Counted from the first letter of the stretch, positions 1 through 11,860 are shown. The stretch: 64,000 nt of DNA from Flavobacterium aquiphilum (GCF_027111335.1 NZ_CP114288.1:682001-746000); one strand, 5' to 3'. The notes: generated by a model not told the origin, from the sequence alone. Numbers and translations are program-made.

Positions 1-1626
1 TATGCGCCGGACAATGGGGAGTTTTCGGGAGCATTTATCCCTGATTATGAGGAAGCGGAGAAAAGCAAAGAACAATTTCTAGCCAATAGTCAAATCGATT
101 GGAATGCGCTGTATTATGCTAATCAGGATCCGGTTTTGGATACCAATGGAAAAATTATTGGTTATGCTCCCGCCAAAAGTAATTATGTTTTGTATGAAGA
201 CCATACCGATGATCAAACAATAACGGCCACTTCTGTTTTCAATACTCAAATGAGCGATAATCTTTTCTTGACGGCAGGCGGTTTTTATAGTCATCTAAAA
301 TCCCATAATTACCAGCAATTGACTGATTTATTAGGAGGTTTGTATTTTGATGACATTGATGTTTTTTACAATGGGAATCAGGCGCAGTCCGATTTGAATC
401 ATCCCGACAGACAGGTTGTGGAGGGCGATATTTATGGTTACAATTTTAATTATTTTGCTAATACTTTAAACCTGTTTACCAACTTTAAATTTACTTACGA
501 TAAAATCGATTTTTATTTGGCACAGAATTTCGTTAGTACCAATTATCAGCGGGAAGGTTTGTATCAAAACGGACTTTATCCAACCAATTCTTTTGGCAAA
601 AGTGAGAAAGTGCAATTTGAGAATTTTGGTTTCAAAGGCGGAATCCTTTTCAAAATTTCGGGTAGGCAACAGGTGAATTTTAACGGTGCTTATCTTTCCA
701 ATGCGCCGACAATGAGGAATACTTTTCCGAATTCTCGCTTGAATAATTCGGTTGTTAATGGATTGGAAAGTGAAAACATATGCAGTTTGGATGCAAGTTA
801 TTTTTTTAGAACTCCAAAGTGGCAAACCCGTTTCACACTTTTTTATGCCAAAATAAAGAACATCACGCAAACTTCATTCTTTTATGCCGAAGGGATTTTT
901 GATGATGGAGATGGATATGCAAATACCGATGCATTTGTAAGTCAGACCTTGACACATTTGGACAAGAAGAATTTAGGAGCTGAGTTCAGTTTTCAATATC
1001 AATTGAGTCCAACGCTAATGATTAATTTTTCAGCTTTTTATGGTCAGTTTACTTTTGACAGCAACCCGAATGTTACTATAACCAACGATGCACAAGCCAC
1101 TACTGAAAATCCCAATCCCACATTTGATTTTGGAACATCAACTTTAAAAAATTACAATCAGGCGGGAATGCCACAGCAGGCAGTTGCTTTGGGAATTGAA
1201 TACAGAGATCCCAAATATTGGTGGATTGGTGCCAATATCAATTATTTGGCCGAAAGTTTCATAGATATTTCTCCTATTTCCAGGACGGATACATTTTATA
1301 AAAATCCGGCAAGCGGTTTCAATTTTCCCGAAGCTTCAGAGGAAAGAGCCAGAGAGTTATTGAAACAGGAAGAATTTGACCCAATCACTTTGTTAAACAT
1401 TTCGGGAGGGAAATCTTGGAAAATAAAGGGAAAGAACATCGGGCTTTTTGCATCGATAAACAATGTTTTGGATATCAGCTACAAAACAGGTGGATACGAG
1501 CAGGCCAGAAATGCCAATTTCAGACAACTCAATCAGGATGTTTCCAGTGGCACTCCCAATTTTGGCAACAAATATTTTTATCGTTACGGCAGGACTTATT
1601 TTGTAAACCTGTACATCAATTTATAA
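1..1626 (+). CDS. TonB-dependent receptor, C-terminal part (5' end outside window)
   Basis: The reading frame is open from the first base of the window to the stop at 1626, so the gene begins upstream and only about 541 residues are seen. The visible part is a run of alternating hydrophobic/aromatic beta strands separated by polar loops, and it ends in an aromatic strand of the kind that closes outer-membrane barrels. Segments such as RQQVNFNGAYLSNAPTMRNT are typical of the TonB-dependent receptor barrel in Bacteroidetes. The signal peptide, carboxypeptidase-like domain and plug would lie upstream and cannot be checked. A DUF5689 lipoprotein follows after 19 bases, so the two are probably co-transcribed and co-function at the outer membrane. 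The substrate cannot be told from this fragment. Confidence 0.85.
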   Translation, partial: YAPDNGEFSGAFIPDYEEAEKSKEQFLANSQIDWNALYYANQDPVLDTNGKIIGYAPAKSNYVLYEDHTDDQTITATSVFNTQMSDNLFLTAGGFYSHLKSHNYQQLTDLLGGLYFDDIDVFYNGNQAQSDLNHPDRQVVEGDIYGYNFNYFANTLNLFTNFKFTYDKIDFYLAQNFVSTNYQREGLYQNGLYPTNSFGKSEKVQFENFGFKGGILFKISGRQQVNFNGAYLSNAPTMRNTFPNSRLNNSVVNGLESENICSLDASYFFRTPKWQTRFTLFYAKIKNITQTSFFYAEGIFDDGDGYANTDAFVSQTLTHLDKKNLGAEFSFQYQLSPTLMINFSAFYGQFTFDSNPNVTITNDAQATTENPNPTFDFGTSTLKNYNQAGMPQQAVALGIEYRDPKYWWIGANINYLAESFIDISPISRTDTFYKNPASGFNFPEASEERARELLKQEEFDPITLLNISGGKSWKIKGKNIGLFASINNVLDISYKTGGYEQARNANFRQLNQDVSSGTPNFGNKYFYRYGRTYFVNLYINL

Positions 1627-1645
1627 ATTTTTAAAATAGAAGAAG

Positions 1646-2995
1646 ATGAACTTAAAATTCTACACTGTTTTTTTAGGAATTGCAATGTTTTTTGTCAGTT
1701 GTGCCAAAGATGAATTTGATGTGCCAAAACTAAGCTGCAATCAGCCCGATCTAAAAGTAAATCGAACGGTTGAAGAAGTGCGAGCCGTTACAAGTTCTAT
1801 CGTGACACAATATAAATACGATGATATCATTGAAGCTTATGTGGTTTCCAGTGATGAGGCTGGGAATTTTTTTAAGACGATTTCATTCCAAACTTTGGCT
1901 ACAGCCAAAATACCGGCGACAGGTTTTAGTGTTCCGGTTGATGTTTCTAACAGTTATATTGATTTTAGATTGGGCAATAAAGTGTACATCAAAATGAAAA
2001 ATCAATACACCGATATTTACTTTGGCGGAATGCGTATTGGCGATATTTATGTTAATAGCTATAACGAAGGTGGTGTTGGCCGAATTTCTCAAAATGATTA
2101 TAAAAAAGTATTGAATGCCTCTTGCACCATGATTGATGAAAATCAGTTGGTGAAGAAGCTTACTGTTGAAGAGGCTTTGGATGATGCCAAGATAAATACT
2201 CTAATTGAATTGAAAGATGTCGAGTTTACCGAAGCGGCTTTAGGACGACATTATTATGAAGAATCTAATGATGTTGGAGGAGCAACAAATTGGAATTTAC
2301 GTGACAAAGCCGGGAATCAAATAATTTTTAGGACAAGCAGTTATGCTGACTTTTCGGGACATTTGGTGCCTGATGGAAGTGGTACTATTCGTGGGATTTT
2401 GACAAAATTTGGTTCCGATTATCAAATGATGGTCAGATCCGAAAAAGATATTGTGATGAGCGGAAACAGAAATGTTCCCTTTTTTGCAGAAGATTTTCAG
2501 TCGGTTACAAACAACGTGAATTTCGCCTTGCCAGGTTGGAGTAATATTGTCGAAAAAGCCACTAAATTATGGAGAAGCATTGTTTATAATAGCAATGGTT
2601 ATGCCGAGTTCAATACCACAAGTACCACGGCGGCTGAGAATGTAGCTTGGTTGGTTTCCCCTAAAATTAATTTAGCGAATTATAAAAATGCTGTGTTGTC
2701 TTTTAGAAGTGCACAACATGACTTGAAAATTGATTCCCCTCTCAATACGTTGGAAGTATATGTTTCGACCAATTTTGACGGGGCAAATATATCCAAAGCA
2801 AAATGGACAAAATTAGTTGCAAAAGTGCCGTCCTTGTCAACACCAGCCCGTACGTTTATCAGTTCGGGAGGAATTGATCTGTCTTCGTATTCAGGAAATA
2901 TCCAGATAGCGTTTAAATACATTGGTTCCGGAAAAGACAAAACTCTAAACGGAGCCTTTATGGTAGATGACGTCAAGATTTTTGGTGAAAAATAA
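1646..2995 (+). CDS. DUF5689 domain-containing surface lipoprotein
   Basis: This is a 449-residue protein with a lipoprotein signal peptide; the lipobox ends at Cys19 (FFVSC). The N-terminal half (about residues 35-270) resembles the DUF5689 family of Bacteroidetes, with the usual beginning VRAVTSSIVTQYKYDDIIEA. The C-terminal part (about 275-447) looks like a beta jelly-roll of the choice-of-anchor J type, ending MVDDVKIFGE. It lies 19 bases behind a TonB-dependent receptor, so it is probably the surface partner of that receptor. DUF5689 has no firm biochemical role and the ligand is unknown. A long perfect hairpin follows the stop. Confidence 0.8.
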   Translation: MNLKFYTVFLGIAMFFVSCAKDEFDVPKLSCNQPDLKVNRTVEEVRAVTSSIVTQYKYDDIIEAYVVSSDEAGNFFKTISFQTLATAKIPATGFSVPVDVSNSYIDFRLGNKVYIKMKNQYTDIYFGGMRIGDIYVNSYNEGGVGRISQNDYKKVLNASCTMIDENQLVKKLTVEEALDDAKINTLIELKDVEFTEAALGRHYYEESNDVGGATNWNLRDKAGNQIIFRTSSYADFSGHLVPDGSGTIRGILTKFGSDYQMMVRSEKDIVMSGNRNVPFFAEDFQSVTNNVNFALPGWSNIVEKATKLWRSIVYNSNGYAEFNTTSTTAAENVAWLVSPKINLANYKNAVLSFRSAQHDLKIDSPLNTLEVYVSTNFDGANISKAKWTKLVAKVPSLSTPARTFISSGGIDLSSYSGNIQIAFKYIGSGKDKTLNGAFMVDDVKIFGEK

Positions 2996-3005
2996 TAAAA
3001 TTTTA

Positions 3006-3070
3006 AACCATTAAGATATTAAGGTTCATTAAGGATTAGAAACTTAATGAACCTTAATATCTTAATGGTT
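3006..3070. terminator. Long perfect inverted repeat between convergent genes
   Basis: The arms 3006-3033 and 3043-3070 are exact reverse complements (28 bp) around a 9-base loop. The stem is AT-rich and lies between the converging DUF5689 and GH97 genes, so it could terminate transcription from both sides. No clear U-tract follows on either strand. It is much longer than an ordinary terminator stem and may be a dispersed repeat serving that role. Confidence 0.65.
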
Positions 3071-3093
3071 ATTTATTTTAATAGATAAAAAAA

Positions 3094-5226
<2,133 letters not shown>

Positions 5227-5347
5227 TTAGAGATTGATTTTTCGAATAGTTTTTCAGTGAAAACGATATATCGATTTCGTGAAAGTAAAAGTAGATGCTT
5301 TAGAGTTTGAAAAATTCAATTGTTTTAAAAAAAGTAGATTTTAATTT

Positions 5348-5378
5348 CAAAAATACAATTTAAAACATTTATAATCAA
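5348..5378 (-). promoter_or_regulatory. Candidate promoter for the GH97 gene
   Basis: On the reverse strand a TTG (5378-5376), a 20-base spacer and TATTTTTG (5355-5348) match the Flavobacterium consensus TTG-N(17-23)-TAnnTTTG. It would start transcription about 130 bases before the GH97 start codon, leaving a long AT-rich leader. This was assigned by pattern only. Confidence 0.4.
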
Positions 5379-5471
5379 TATGTTGTGATTATTTTAATTT
5401 AAAAAAAAGTGGTAAAAAGGGAAACGTAATCTAAAAAAGAAGTAGATTTTATTCCTAAAAAAGTGAAAATT

Positions 5472-7118
5472 TTATTTAGTATTGGTTCCAATCTGCATTA
5501 CTTTATCTTCAAATTCGTCTCTAGGTCCTGCCGATTTGTTTTTGAGTTGTGAACGATAATTGTAAATAGTAGAAACTGAGTATCGAAGGAATACAGCAAT
5601 TTTGGCACTGTCTTTTATTCCCAAACGAATGAGCGCAAAAATCCGTAATTCGGTATTGAGTTGTTCGCCTTCTTTTGGTTGAATAGCTTCTTCGGGTATT
5701 AATAAAGCATTAAAATCGCGAATGAAATTAGGATAGAGTTGCAAAAAGGTTTTGTCAAAGTTTGCATAAAACTCTTTTAATTCATTTTCGATATATTCTT
5801 TAGACTTTACAGCATTTATCAAATCGTTTATTTTTCCGGTAGTTACCAGCACGTTTAGTTTTCGTTGGTACTCATCTAGTTTTCCTAAATAATCAGAACA
5901 TTGGTCCATATAACGGCCAATGTATATTTCTTTCAGATAATTGGCTTCTGTCAAAGTATCATTGGAAATATTTAGCTTTTCATTAAACGAATTTAGTTCT
6001 GCATTTAATTCTGAAAGTTTATCATTGGCCATGCTTAAATCACTCTTTGCTTTCGATAATTTTTTCATTTGCCTGATAAGCAGGAACAAAAGAGTAAGTA
6101 GTATTAATGCTAAAATACTGGCACTGGTCAAAAACAGTACTAATTGAAATCTGTTGGTTTCGTTTTGCTGTTGGTATGATTCACTGATGATGGGCAGCAT
6201 CTTTGATATTTCATAAGTTCTCAATCGGGCATTGCACAGGACGGCGTCATCGAGAGAACGTTTTATATAGGTGTAAGCCCTTTCGATATCACCATCTTCA
6301 TAAAGTAGAAAGGCTAATGATCGAAGTGAAATGTATTCTTTTTTTGCCAACTCCAAATCGGATAAAGCCGAAATGCTTAGCCATTTTTTTTCCTGATTTC
6401 TATCTTTTTTCCGCTTGAATGCCTGTGAAATGATATAAGAAATTATTGCTCGGTTAGGATCGTTTTTGTGAATTTTAGGAAAGAAAGGAAGCAATAAATC
6501 AAGAGTTTCTTCAGGTTTTTTATTGTCTAAATACCAATCTGCTTTTGCAATAATATATGGAGTGGAATTGCTGGGATAAAAATTTATACAGGAATCCCGG
6601 TATTTTTTTGAGAGCAAAAGATACTTTTCTTTTTCCTGCTGGGAGGAAGCATTGTCAGCCATTTGCCCATAAACTACTCTGCTGACGCCGTAGAAAGAGC
6701 CTTTTAAGTTTGGAGTAGATGTGATTGTAATAGTATTCAATACATCAATTCCTTCTTTGTACATACCTAATGTTCCCATAATGGAAACGAGATTGAACTT
6801 AGCCTGATTTAATTTTTCTAGGTTATTAAGATTTTCGGCTATTTGGAAATTCTTTCGGGCATAAACCAAGGCCGAATCAGATTGATACGATTGGTACTCA
6901 TTATACAGCTTTTGTGTAATCGTATATTTTTGTTCAGGAACAACAGTGTGTTTTAATGATGCTTTAAGTTGGTTAATTCCGTGTTCTTTCTTTTTTGTAT
7001 AATAGGAATTGTTTTGAATTGTTTTGTCAATTGCAAGTAATAGAGTATTGGAATTATTTTGAGAAAATAAAGGGAAGAATTGAAACGAAACAATAGCAAA
7101 CAATAAAAATCGATTCAT
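5472..7118 (-). CDS. Membrane-bound SusR/DUF6377-type transcriptional regulator
   Basis: This 548-residue protein has a signal peptide (residues 1-20), a helical TPR-like region (about 40-320), one transmembrane helix (about 322-347), a coiled coil (about 350-390) and a C-terminal helix-turn-helix-like segment (about 489-523, core LIRLGIKDSAKIAVFLRYS). This architecture matches the Bacteroidetes regulators around SusR (DUF6377), in which an extracytoplasmic sensor is fused to a cytoplasmic DNA-binding domain. It lies directly upstream of the GH97 gene on the same strand, with 260 bases between them, so it probably controls that gene in response to maltose or starch products. The ligand is inferred from context only. 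Confidence 0.75.
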   Translation of the reverse strand: MNRFLLFAIVSFQFFPLFSQNNSNTLLLAIDKTIQNNSYYTKKKEHGINQLKASLKHTVVPEQKYTITQKLYNEYQSYQSDSALVYARKNFQIAENLNNLEKLNQAKFNLVSIMGTLGMYKEGIDVLNTITITSTPNLKGSFYGVSRVVYGQMADNASSQQEKEKYLLLSKKYRDSCINFYPSNSTPYIIAKADWYLDNKKPEETLDLLLPFFPKIHKNDPNRAIISYIISQAFKRKKDRNQEKKWLSISALSDLELAKKEYISLRSLAFLLYEDGDIERAYTYIKRSLDDAVLCNARLRTYEISKMLPIISESYQQQNETNRFQLVLFLTSASILALILLTLLFLLIRQMKKLSKAKSDLSMANDKLSELNAELNSFNEKLNISNDTLTEANYLKEIYIGRYMDQCSDYLGKLDEYQRKLNVLVTTGKINDLINAVKSKEYIENELKEFYANFDKTFLQLYPNFIRDFNALLIPEEAIQPKEGEQLNTELRIFALIRLGIKDSAKIAVFLRYSVSTIYNYRSQLKNKSAGPRDEFEDKVMQIGTNTK

Positions 7119-7165
7119 TAAAGTCGGATTTGTTTCCTGTAAAAATACTCAAAAATTTAAATGAA

Positions 7166-7203
7166 AAAACCGCCTTGAATCTTTGAAAGATTAAGACGGT
7201 TTT
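7166..7203 (-). terminator. Terminator after pyk
   Basis: AAAACCG and CGGTTTT flank further paired segments (AATCTTT/AAAGATT) to make a long hairpin. Read on the reverse strand it is followed by a T-rich stretch. It separates pyk from the regulator gene downstream. Confidence 0.75.
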
Positions 7204-7222
7204 ATATGATGTACTAAAAAAA

Positions 7223-8653
7223 TTACTCTATTTCAGAAACTCTTAAAGTGTTTACCATTCCTTTATCAATAATCGGCATGGCAGCCAAGTTAATCAAGAA
7301 ATCTCCTTTTTTAACAAATCCTTTTTGTTTTACAATATTATTTACATCAGTAACAGTTTCATCTGTACTAACTGATTTTTCATAATAAAATGATTTTACA
7401 CCCCATAATAAATTAAGTTGTGTTAAAATTCTTTTATTGGATGTAAAAACCAAGATGTGAGCAGAAGGTCTCCAAGCCGAAATTTGGAAAGCAGTATAAC
7501 CACTGTTAGTCAAAGTGCAAATAGCTTTCGCCTTGATTGCATTGGCCACAATGGCAGCGTGTTGACAGATAGTTTTGGTAATAAAACGGTTTGTTCTTAC
7601 CTGAGGTGAGTTTTGTGGTACTTGAATTAGTGGAGAATCTTCAACAGCTTCAAGAATTTGAGTCATTTTTTGGATTACTTGTACAGGATAATTTCCTGTG
7701 GCAGTCTCTCCCGAAAGCATTACAGCATCTGCACCATCCATTACGGAGTTGGCTACGTCATTAACTTCGGCACGCGTTGGAGTCAAGCTGGTAATCATGG
7801 TTTCCATCATTTGAGTAGCAACAATAACCGGGATTCTAGCTGTTTTTGCTCTGCGAATTAATTCTTTTTGAACTAATGGTACTTCGTGAGCAGGAAGTTC
7901 AACTCCTAAATCTCCTCTGGCAACCATTAAAGCATCACAGTAAGCAACAATTCTGTCCATGTTTTCTAATGCCTCAGGCATTTCGATTTTGGCAATAATT
8001 GGAATTTTATGCTCAGAATGTTTAGCGATTAATTCCTGTAAGTCTTGTAAGTCTCTTGGTGTTTTTACAAATGAAAGTGCAATCCAGTCTAATTTCATTT
8101 CTATTGCAAAAATGGCATCAGCAATGTCTTTTTCTGTCAATGCAGGTAATGAAATTTTAGTATTTGGCAAATTTACTCCTTTTTTGGATTTCAATTCACC
8201 ACCTTGAATTACACGAGCAACAACTTCAGATTTTTTATCGGTTTCAACGATTTCAAAAATCAATTTACCGTCGTCTAATAATATTCTTTCACCTGGATTA
8301 ACATCATTAGGAAAATTTTGGTATTTCATAAATACTCTTTTCGAAGTACCTATAATATCTTCGGCAGTTGTAAAAGTGATTAAATCACCATCATTTACTA
8401 CAACTCCATCTTCCATTACCCCTACTCGTAGTTTTGGTCCTTGTAAGTCTCCTAAAATTCCTGTAGTGTATCCAAATTCTTCGTTTATTCCACGAATAAT
8501 GTTTATTTTGTTTTTTACATCTTCATAATCAGCGTGCGAAAAATTCACTCTAAATACATTTACACCTGCTTCTATCATGTCTTTTATGATTTCTCGCGTA
8601 CTACATGCAGGCCCTAGAGTGGCTACAATTTTGGTCTTTTTATTTGTAAGCAT
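7223..8653 (-). CDS. pyk: Pyruvate kinase
   Basis: This 476-residue enzyme of glycolysis converts phosphoenolpyruvate and ADP to pyruvate and ATP in the cytosol. It opens with the typical KTKIVATLGPACSTREII segment, carries the catalytic-lysine region IIAKIEMPEAL and the MLSGETATGNYP signature, and is of ordinary length with the A, B and C domains in order. It is the last gene of a reverse-strand run (acpP, fabF, rnc, IPExxxVDY gene, pyk). It begins 5 bases after the stop of the IPExxxVDY gene, so the two are co-transcribed. A strong terminator follows. Confidence 0.97.
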   Translation of the reverse strand: MLTNKKTKIVATLGPACSTREIIKDMIEAGVNVFRVNFSHADYEDVKNKINIIRGINEEFGYTTGILGDLQGPKLRVGVMEDGVVVNDGDLITFTTAEDIIGTSKRVFMKYQNFPNDVNPGERILLDDGKLIFEIVETDKKSEVVARVIQGGELKSKKGVNLPNTKISLPALTEKDIADAIFAIEMKLDWIALSFVKTPRDLQDLQELIAKHSEHKIPIIAKIEMPEALENMDRIVAYCDALMVARGDLGVELPAHEVPLVQKELIRRAKTARIPVIVATQMMETMITSLTPTRAEVNDVANSVMDGADAVMLSGETATGNYPVQVIQKMTQILEAVEDSPLIQVPQNSPQVRTNRFITKTICQHAAIVANAIKAKAICTLTNSGYTAFQISAWRPSAHILVFTSNKRILTQLNLLWGVKSFYYEKSVSTDETVTDVNNIVKQKGFVKKGDFLINLAAMPIIDKGMVNTLRVSEIE

Positions 8654-8658
8654 TTTTA

Positions 8659-9150
8659 TTAAAAAATTAAATTGTTTTTTGATTTTATTCTATTAGTGTC
8701 AACAATATAGGTCATTGCTACATTGTCTATTGTATTCAATTTATTCATTATCTCCAAAAGGTTCAAATTCATTTCGCAATTTTCTATTTTCAAAAAGTAT
8801 TCCACTTTTTTAAATTCAGGAAGCATGTATACTTTTTTAGCTGCTTCTAAATCAATGATGTTAGAAAATAAACTTTGATTTTCTTCTTTTTGTTGGTGAA
8901 TGACTTCGTTTTTGTTTTGTATCAAATCCCAAGAAATCTCTTTTTTCTTTTCATAATAATGAAACCTGGAAAAATGAGCCTCTCCTTCTTTAACTGTAAT
9001 TTGAATTTCTTTAATAGATTTATTCAGATTTACATGAAGTTTTTGATTGATAAAATAAGCCAATCGGTAATCTTCTAATGAAGTGTGAATAGCAATTAGA
9101 CTGTAATCTATTTCGTCAAAATCGTCAAAATCCAGTTTATGAATTGCCAT
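8659..9150 (-). CDS. IPExxxVDY family protein
   Basis: This small 163-residue cytosolic protein has no signal peptide or membrane segment. It resembles the IPExxxVDY family of Flavobacteriia, which is named from a motif in other members; the N-terminal region DYSLIAIHTSLEDYRLAYFI is typical, while the IPE motif itself is degenerate here. The function is unknown. In flavobacteria it is usually found beside rnc and pyk, as it is here: 114 bases after rnc and 5 bases before pyk. This constant context suggests a housekeeping role, but none is shown. Confidence 0.75.
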   Translation of the reverse strand: MAIHKLDFDDFDEIDYSLIAIHTSLEDYRLAYFINQKLHVNLNKSIKEIQITVKEGEAHFSRFHYYEKKKEISWDLIQNKNEVIHQQKEENQSLFSNIIDLEAAKKVYMLPEFKKVEYFLKIENCEMNLNLLEIMNKLNTIDNVAMTYIVDTNRIKSKNNLIF

Positions 9151-9264
9151 TTCATTAAAAAATAAGATGTAAAGATAGCATTTCTATTTTAGCAATAGAA
9201 CGCTTTGTAGCTATGATTTTGATATTTTATTAACGAAAACGATGTAGCATTAATAACAGAATAG

Positions 9265-10005
9265 CTATTTTCTTTCAATTTTTTCTTGAAAAGCAAAATA
9301 GGCACGTTGGGAGGCTTTTTCTTCTGCTTTCTTTTTGGAAGTTGCTCTGGCTTTGGCAACTACTTTGCCGTCAATACTTAGTTTTACACCAAATAAACGT
9401 TGACCATCAAAAGCATTGTCTTCATAAATGTCGTAATGAAATTGTTTTTTTTCTTTTTGACACCATTCAATAACGAGGCTCTTGTAGCTGATAACTTTTC
9501 CTTCTAGTCTCGCAATGTCAACATAAGGAATGATTACTCTTTTTTGAATAAATTTTTCGCAATAGTTGTATCCTTTGTCTAGGTAGATAGCTCCTATCAA
9601 TGATTCGAATATATTACCGTGGATGTTTTCGCCAAAATGATGAACAGGAACTTTGCTTTCGACAAATTGAATTAAATTTAAATCTTTGCCCAATTCATTC
9701 AAATGTTCTCTACTTACTATTTTAGAGCGCATTTTTGTTAAATAACCTTCGTCTCCAAGCGGAGCTTCATTAAATAAATAAGCGGCAATCACTGAGCTAA
9801 GCATGGCATCTCCCAAAAATTCCAATCTCTCGTAGTTAATTGGATTTCCTTTTAAGTCGATACGATTGGACGATCGATGAGTAAATGCTTTTCTGTAGAA
9901 TTCTAATGTTGCAGGATCAAAACCTAGAATTGGTTGAATTGCATCAAAAAAAATCCCGTCTTCTTGAGAACGGGATTTTGAGAATATTTTTTTTATAAAA
10001 CGCAT
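9265..10005 (-). CDS. rnc: Ribonuclease III
   Basis: This 246-residue double-strand-specific endoribonuclease processes rRNA precursors and regulatory duplexes. The catalytic domain contains the signature NYERLEFLGDAML (about residues 58-70) and the second acidic site in HGNIFESLIGAIYLDKG. A double-stranded RNA-binding domain occupies about residues 165-240 and ends in a basic KKKAEEKASQRAYFAF helix. It begins 7 bases after the fabF stop, so it belongs to the acpP-fabF-rnc transcription unit. An N-terminal extension of about 25 residues is usual in this group. Confidence 0.97.
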   Translation of the reverse strand: MRFIKKIFSKSRSQEDGIFFDAIQPILGFDPATLEFYRKAFTHRSSNRIDLKGNPINYERLEFLGDAMLSSVIAAYLFNEAPLGDEGYLTKMRSKIVSREHLNELGKDLNLIQFVESKVPVHHFGENIHGNIFESLIGAIYLDKGYNYCEKFIQKRVIIPYVDIARLEGKVISYKSLVIEWCQKEKKQFHYDIYEDNAFDGQRLFGVKLSIDGKVVAKARATSKKKAEEKASQRAYFAFQEKIERK

Positions 10006-10012
10006 ATACGTA

Positions 10013-11272
10013 TTATGCTTTGTAATCTAATTTTTTCACCAAAACACATGCATTGTGACCACCAAATCCAAAAGTGTTACTCATAACAACGTTCATTTCT
10101 CTTTTTTGAGCAACGTTGAAAGTAAAGTTTAATTTTGGATCAATGTTTTCATCATCGGTAAAATGATTGATTGTTGGAGGAACGATACCATGTTTTATCG
10201 AAAGAATACAAGATATAGCTTCGATAGCTCCTGTAGCACCAAGTAAATGACCTGTCATTGATTTTGTTGAATTTAGGTTCATTGTATAAGCATGCTCACC
10301 AAAAACTTGTAGAATTGCTTTTGATTCTCCAATATCTCCTAGAGGCGTTGAAGTTCCGTGCATATTTACACCATCAACATCAGTTGGTTTTAAGCCTGCA
10401 TCTCTCAAGCAATTTATCATTACATTTTTGGCTCCTAATCCTTCTGGATGTGGTGCGGTGATGTGATAAGCATCGGCTGACATTCCACCCCCGCCAATTT
10501 CACAGTAAATTTTTGCGCCACGGGCTTTAGCGTGTTCGTATTCTTCTAAAATTAACGCACCAGCACCTTCGCCAAGTACAAATCCATCTCTGTCTTTGTC
10601 CATTGGTCTTGAAGCTGTTTTTGGATCGTCATTTCTGGTTGATAAAGCATGCATAGCATTAAAACCACCCATTCCTGCAATAGTTACAGCTGCTTCAGAA
10701 CCACCTGTTACAATTGCATCAGCATGACCAAGACGAATATAATTGAAAGCGTCAATAATAGCATTTGTTGATGAAGCACAAGCAGAAACAGTTGTGAAAT
10801 TTGGACCTCTTAGTCCGTACTTCATTGAAATATGACCACCTGCAATATCAGCAATCATTTTTGGTATAAAGAAAGGGTTGAATTTTGGTGTACCGTCACC
10901 GGCTGCATAATTAAGAACCTCAATTTGAAAAGTTTCTAATCCGCCAATTCCAGAACCCCAAATAACACCTACTCTGTCTTTGTCTAATTTTTCAAAGTCG
11001 AAACCGGCATCTTTTATAGCTTCGTCTGATGCAACCATTGCGTATTGTGCGTAACGGTCCATTTTTCTTGCCTCTTTTCTGTCGATAAATTCTTCAACAT
11101 TGAAGTTTTTTACTTCACAGGCAAACTGTGTTCTAAATTTTGAAGCATCATAATAAGTTATTGGAGCAGCTCCACTAGTACCATTAATTAGACCATTCCA
11201 AAATTCCTCAATATTGTTACCAATCGGAGTGAGAGCACCAAGGCCAGTTACAACAACTCTTCTTAAAGCCAT
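10013..11272 (-). CDS. fabF: 3-oxoacyl-[acyl-carrier-protein] synthase II
   Basis: FabF condenses malonyl-ACP with acyl-ACP in fatty acid elongation. The Cys-His-His triad is visible in VSACASSTNA, MHGTSTPLGD and SMTGHLLGATG. The start at 11272 gives MALRRVVVTGLG and 419 residues, as in close homologues; the frame extends 10 residues further upstream to 11302, but that stretch is not conserved-looking. acpP lies just upstream on the same strand, the usual pairing of the carrier protein with its condensing enzyme, and rnc follows. Confidence 0.96.
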   Translation of the reverse strand: MALRRVVVTGLGALTPIGNNIEEFWNGLINGTSGAAPITYYDASKFRTQFACEVKNFNVEEFIDRKEARKMDRYAQYAMVASDEAIKDAGFDFEKLDKDRVGVIWGSGIGGLETFQIEVLNYAAGDGTPKFNPFFIPKMIADIAGGHISMKYGLRGPNFTTVSACASSTNAIIDAFNYIRLGHADAIVTGGSEAAVTIAGMGGFNAMHALSTRNDDPKTASRPMDKDRDGFVLGEGAGALILEEYEHAKARGAKIYCEIGGGGMSADAYHITAPHPEGLGAKNVMINCLRDAGLKPTDVDGVNMHGTSTPLGDIGESKAILQVFGEHAYTMNLNSTKSMTGHLLGATGAIEAISCILSIKHGIVPPTINHFTDDENIDPKLNFTFNVAQKREMNVVMSNTFGFGGHNACVLVKKLDYKA

Positions 11273-11398
11273 AACGTATATATTTTTGTTATCTTTCAAC
11301 AAATAAAGCCCATGCTTTCTTACTATAAAGAGACATGGGTATATTGTTTATATAATTTGATTGAAATTCAATCGAATAGTTAATTTAATCAAATAATA

Positions 11399-11438
11399 AC
11401 ACCCGAATCTAAATTTTTAAATTTTAGAAATCGGGTGT
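11399..11438 (-). terminator. Hairpin between acpP and fabF
   Basis: ACACCCGA and TCGGGTGT close a stem that continues with TCTAAA/TTTAGA. It lies 7 bases after the acpP stop and is followed by a T-rich stretch on the reverse strand. It may terminate or attenuate transcription so that acpP is expressed more strongly than fabF. Confidence 0.65.
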
Positions 11439-11445
11439 AGTATTA

Positions 11446-11682
11446 TTATTTTTTTGCTTCCTCAATGTAAGAGATAGCTTGACCTACAGTAGCGATGTTT
11501 TCTGCTTGATCGTCTGGAATTTGGATATCAAATTCTTTTTCGAATTCCATAATAAGCTCAACAGTGTCTAATGAGTCAGCTCCCAAATCATTAGTGAAGC
11601 TTGCTTCTGTTACAACTTCGTTTTCGTCAACACCTAATTTGTCTACGATAATCGCTTTTACTCTTGATGCAATGTCTGACAT
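11446..11682 (-). CDS. acpP: Acyl carrier protein
   Basis: This 78-residue acidic protein carries growing acyl chains on a 4'-phosphopantetheine arm. The attachment serine is Ser37 in the conserved [14 protein letters not shown] motif. Its length and four-helix pattern are standard. It lies upstream of fabF with a hairpin between them and has a near-perfect promoter in front, fitting the high expression expected of ACP. Confidence 0.98.
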   Translation of the reverse strand: MSDIASRVKAIIVDKLGVDENEVVTEASFTNDLGADSLDTVELIMEFEKEFDIQIPDDQAENIATVGQAISYIEEAKK

Positions 11683-11713
11683 AATCTTTTAATTTTAGAA
11701 TTTAATTTGTTGG

Positions 11714-11743
11714 CAAAAATAAAACAACTTTATTTTAAAACAA
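11714..11743 (-). promoter_or_regulatory. Promoter of acpP
   Basis: On the reverse strand TTG (11743-11741), 19 bases, then TATTTTTG (11721-11714) match the flavobacterial vegetative promoter exactly. The start codon follows about 30 bases later. The neighbouring CAA at 11744-11746 offers an alternative -33 at 22 bases. Confidence 0.7.
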
Positions 11744-11860
11744 CAATTTAGTGAATAAATGTGTGTACTAATTTATAAAATTTATTTCAACAAAGATTTC
11801 TTAAACCTATTTAATTTCGTTTTTTATTCCTTTTTTTGCATAAATTTTAAAAATTGAATT

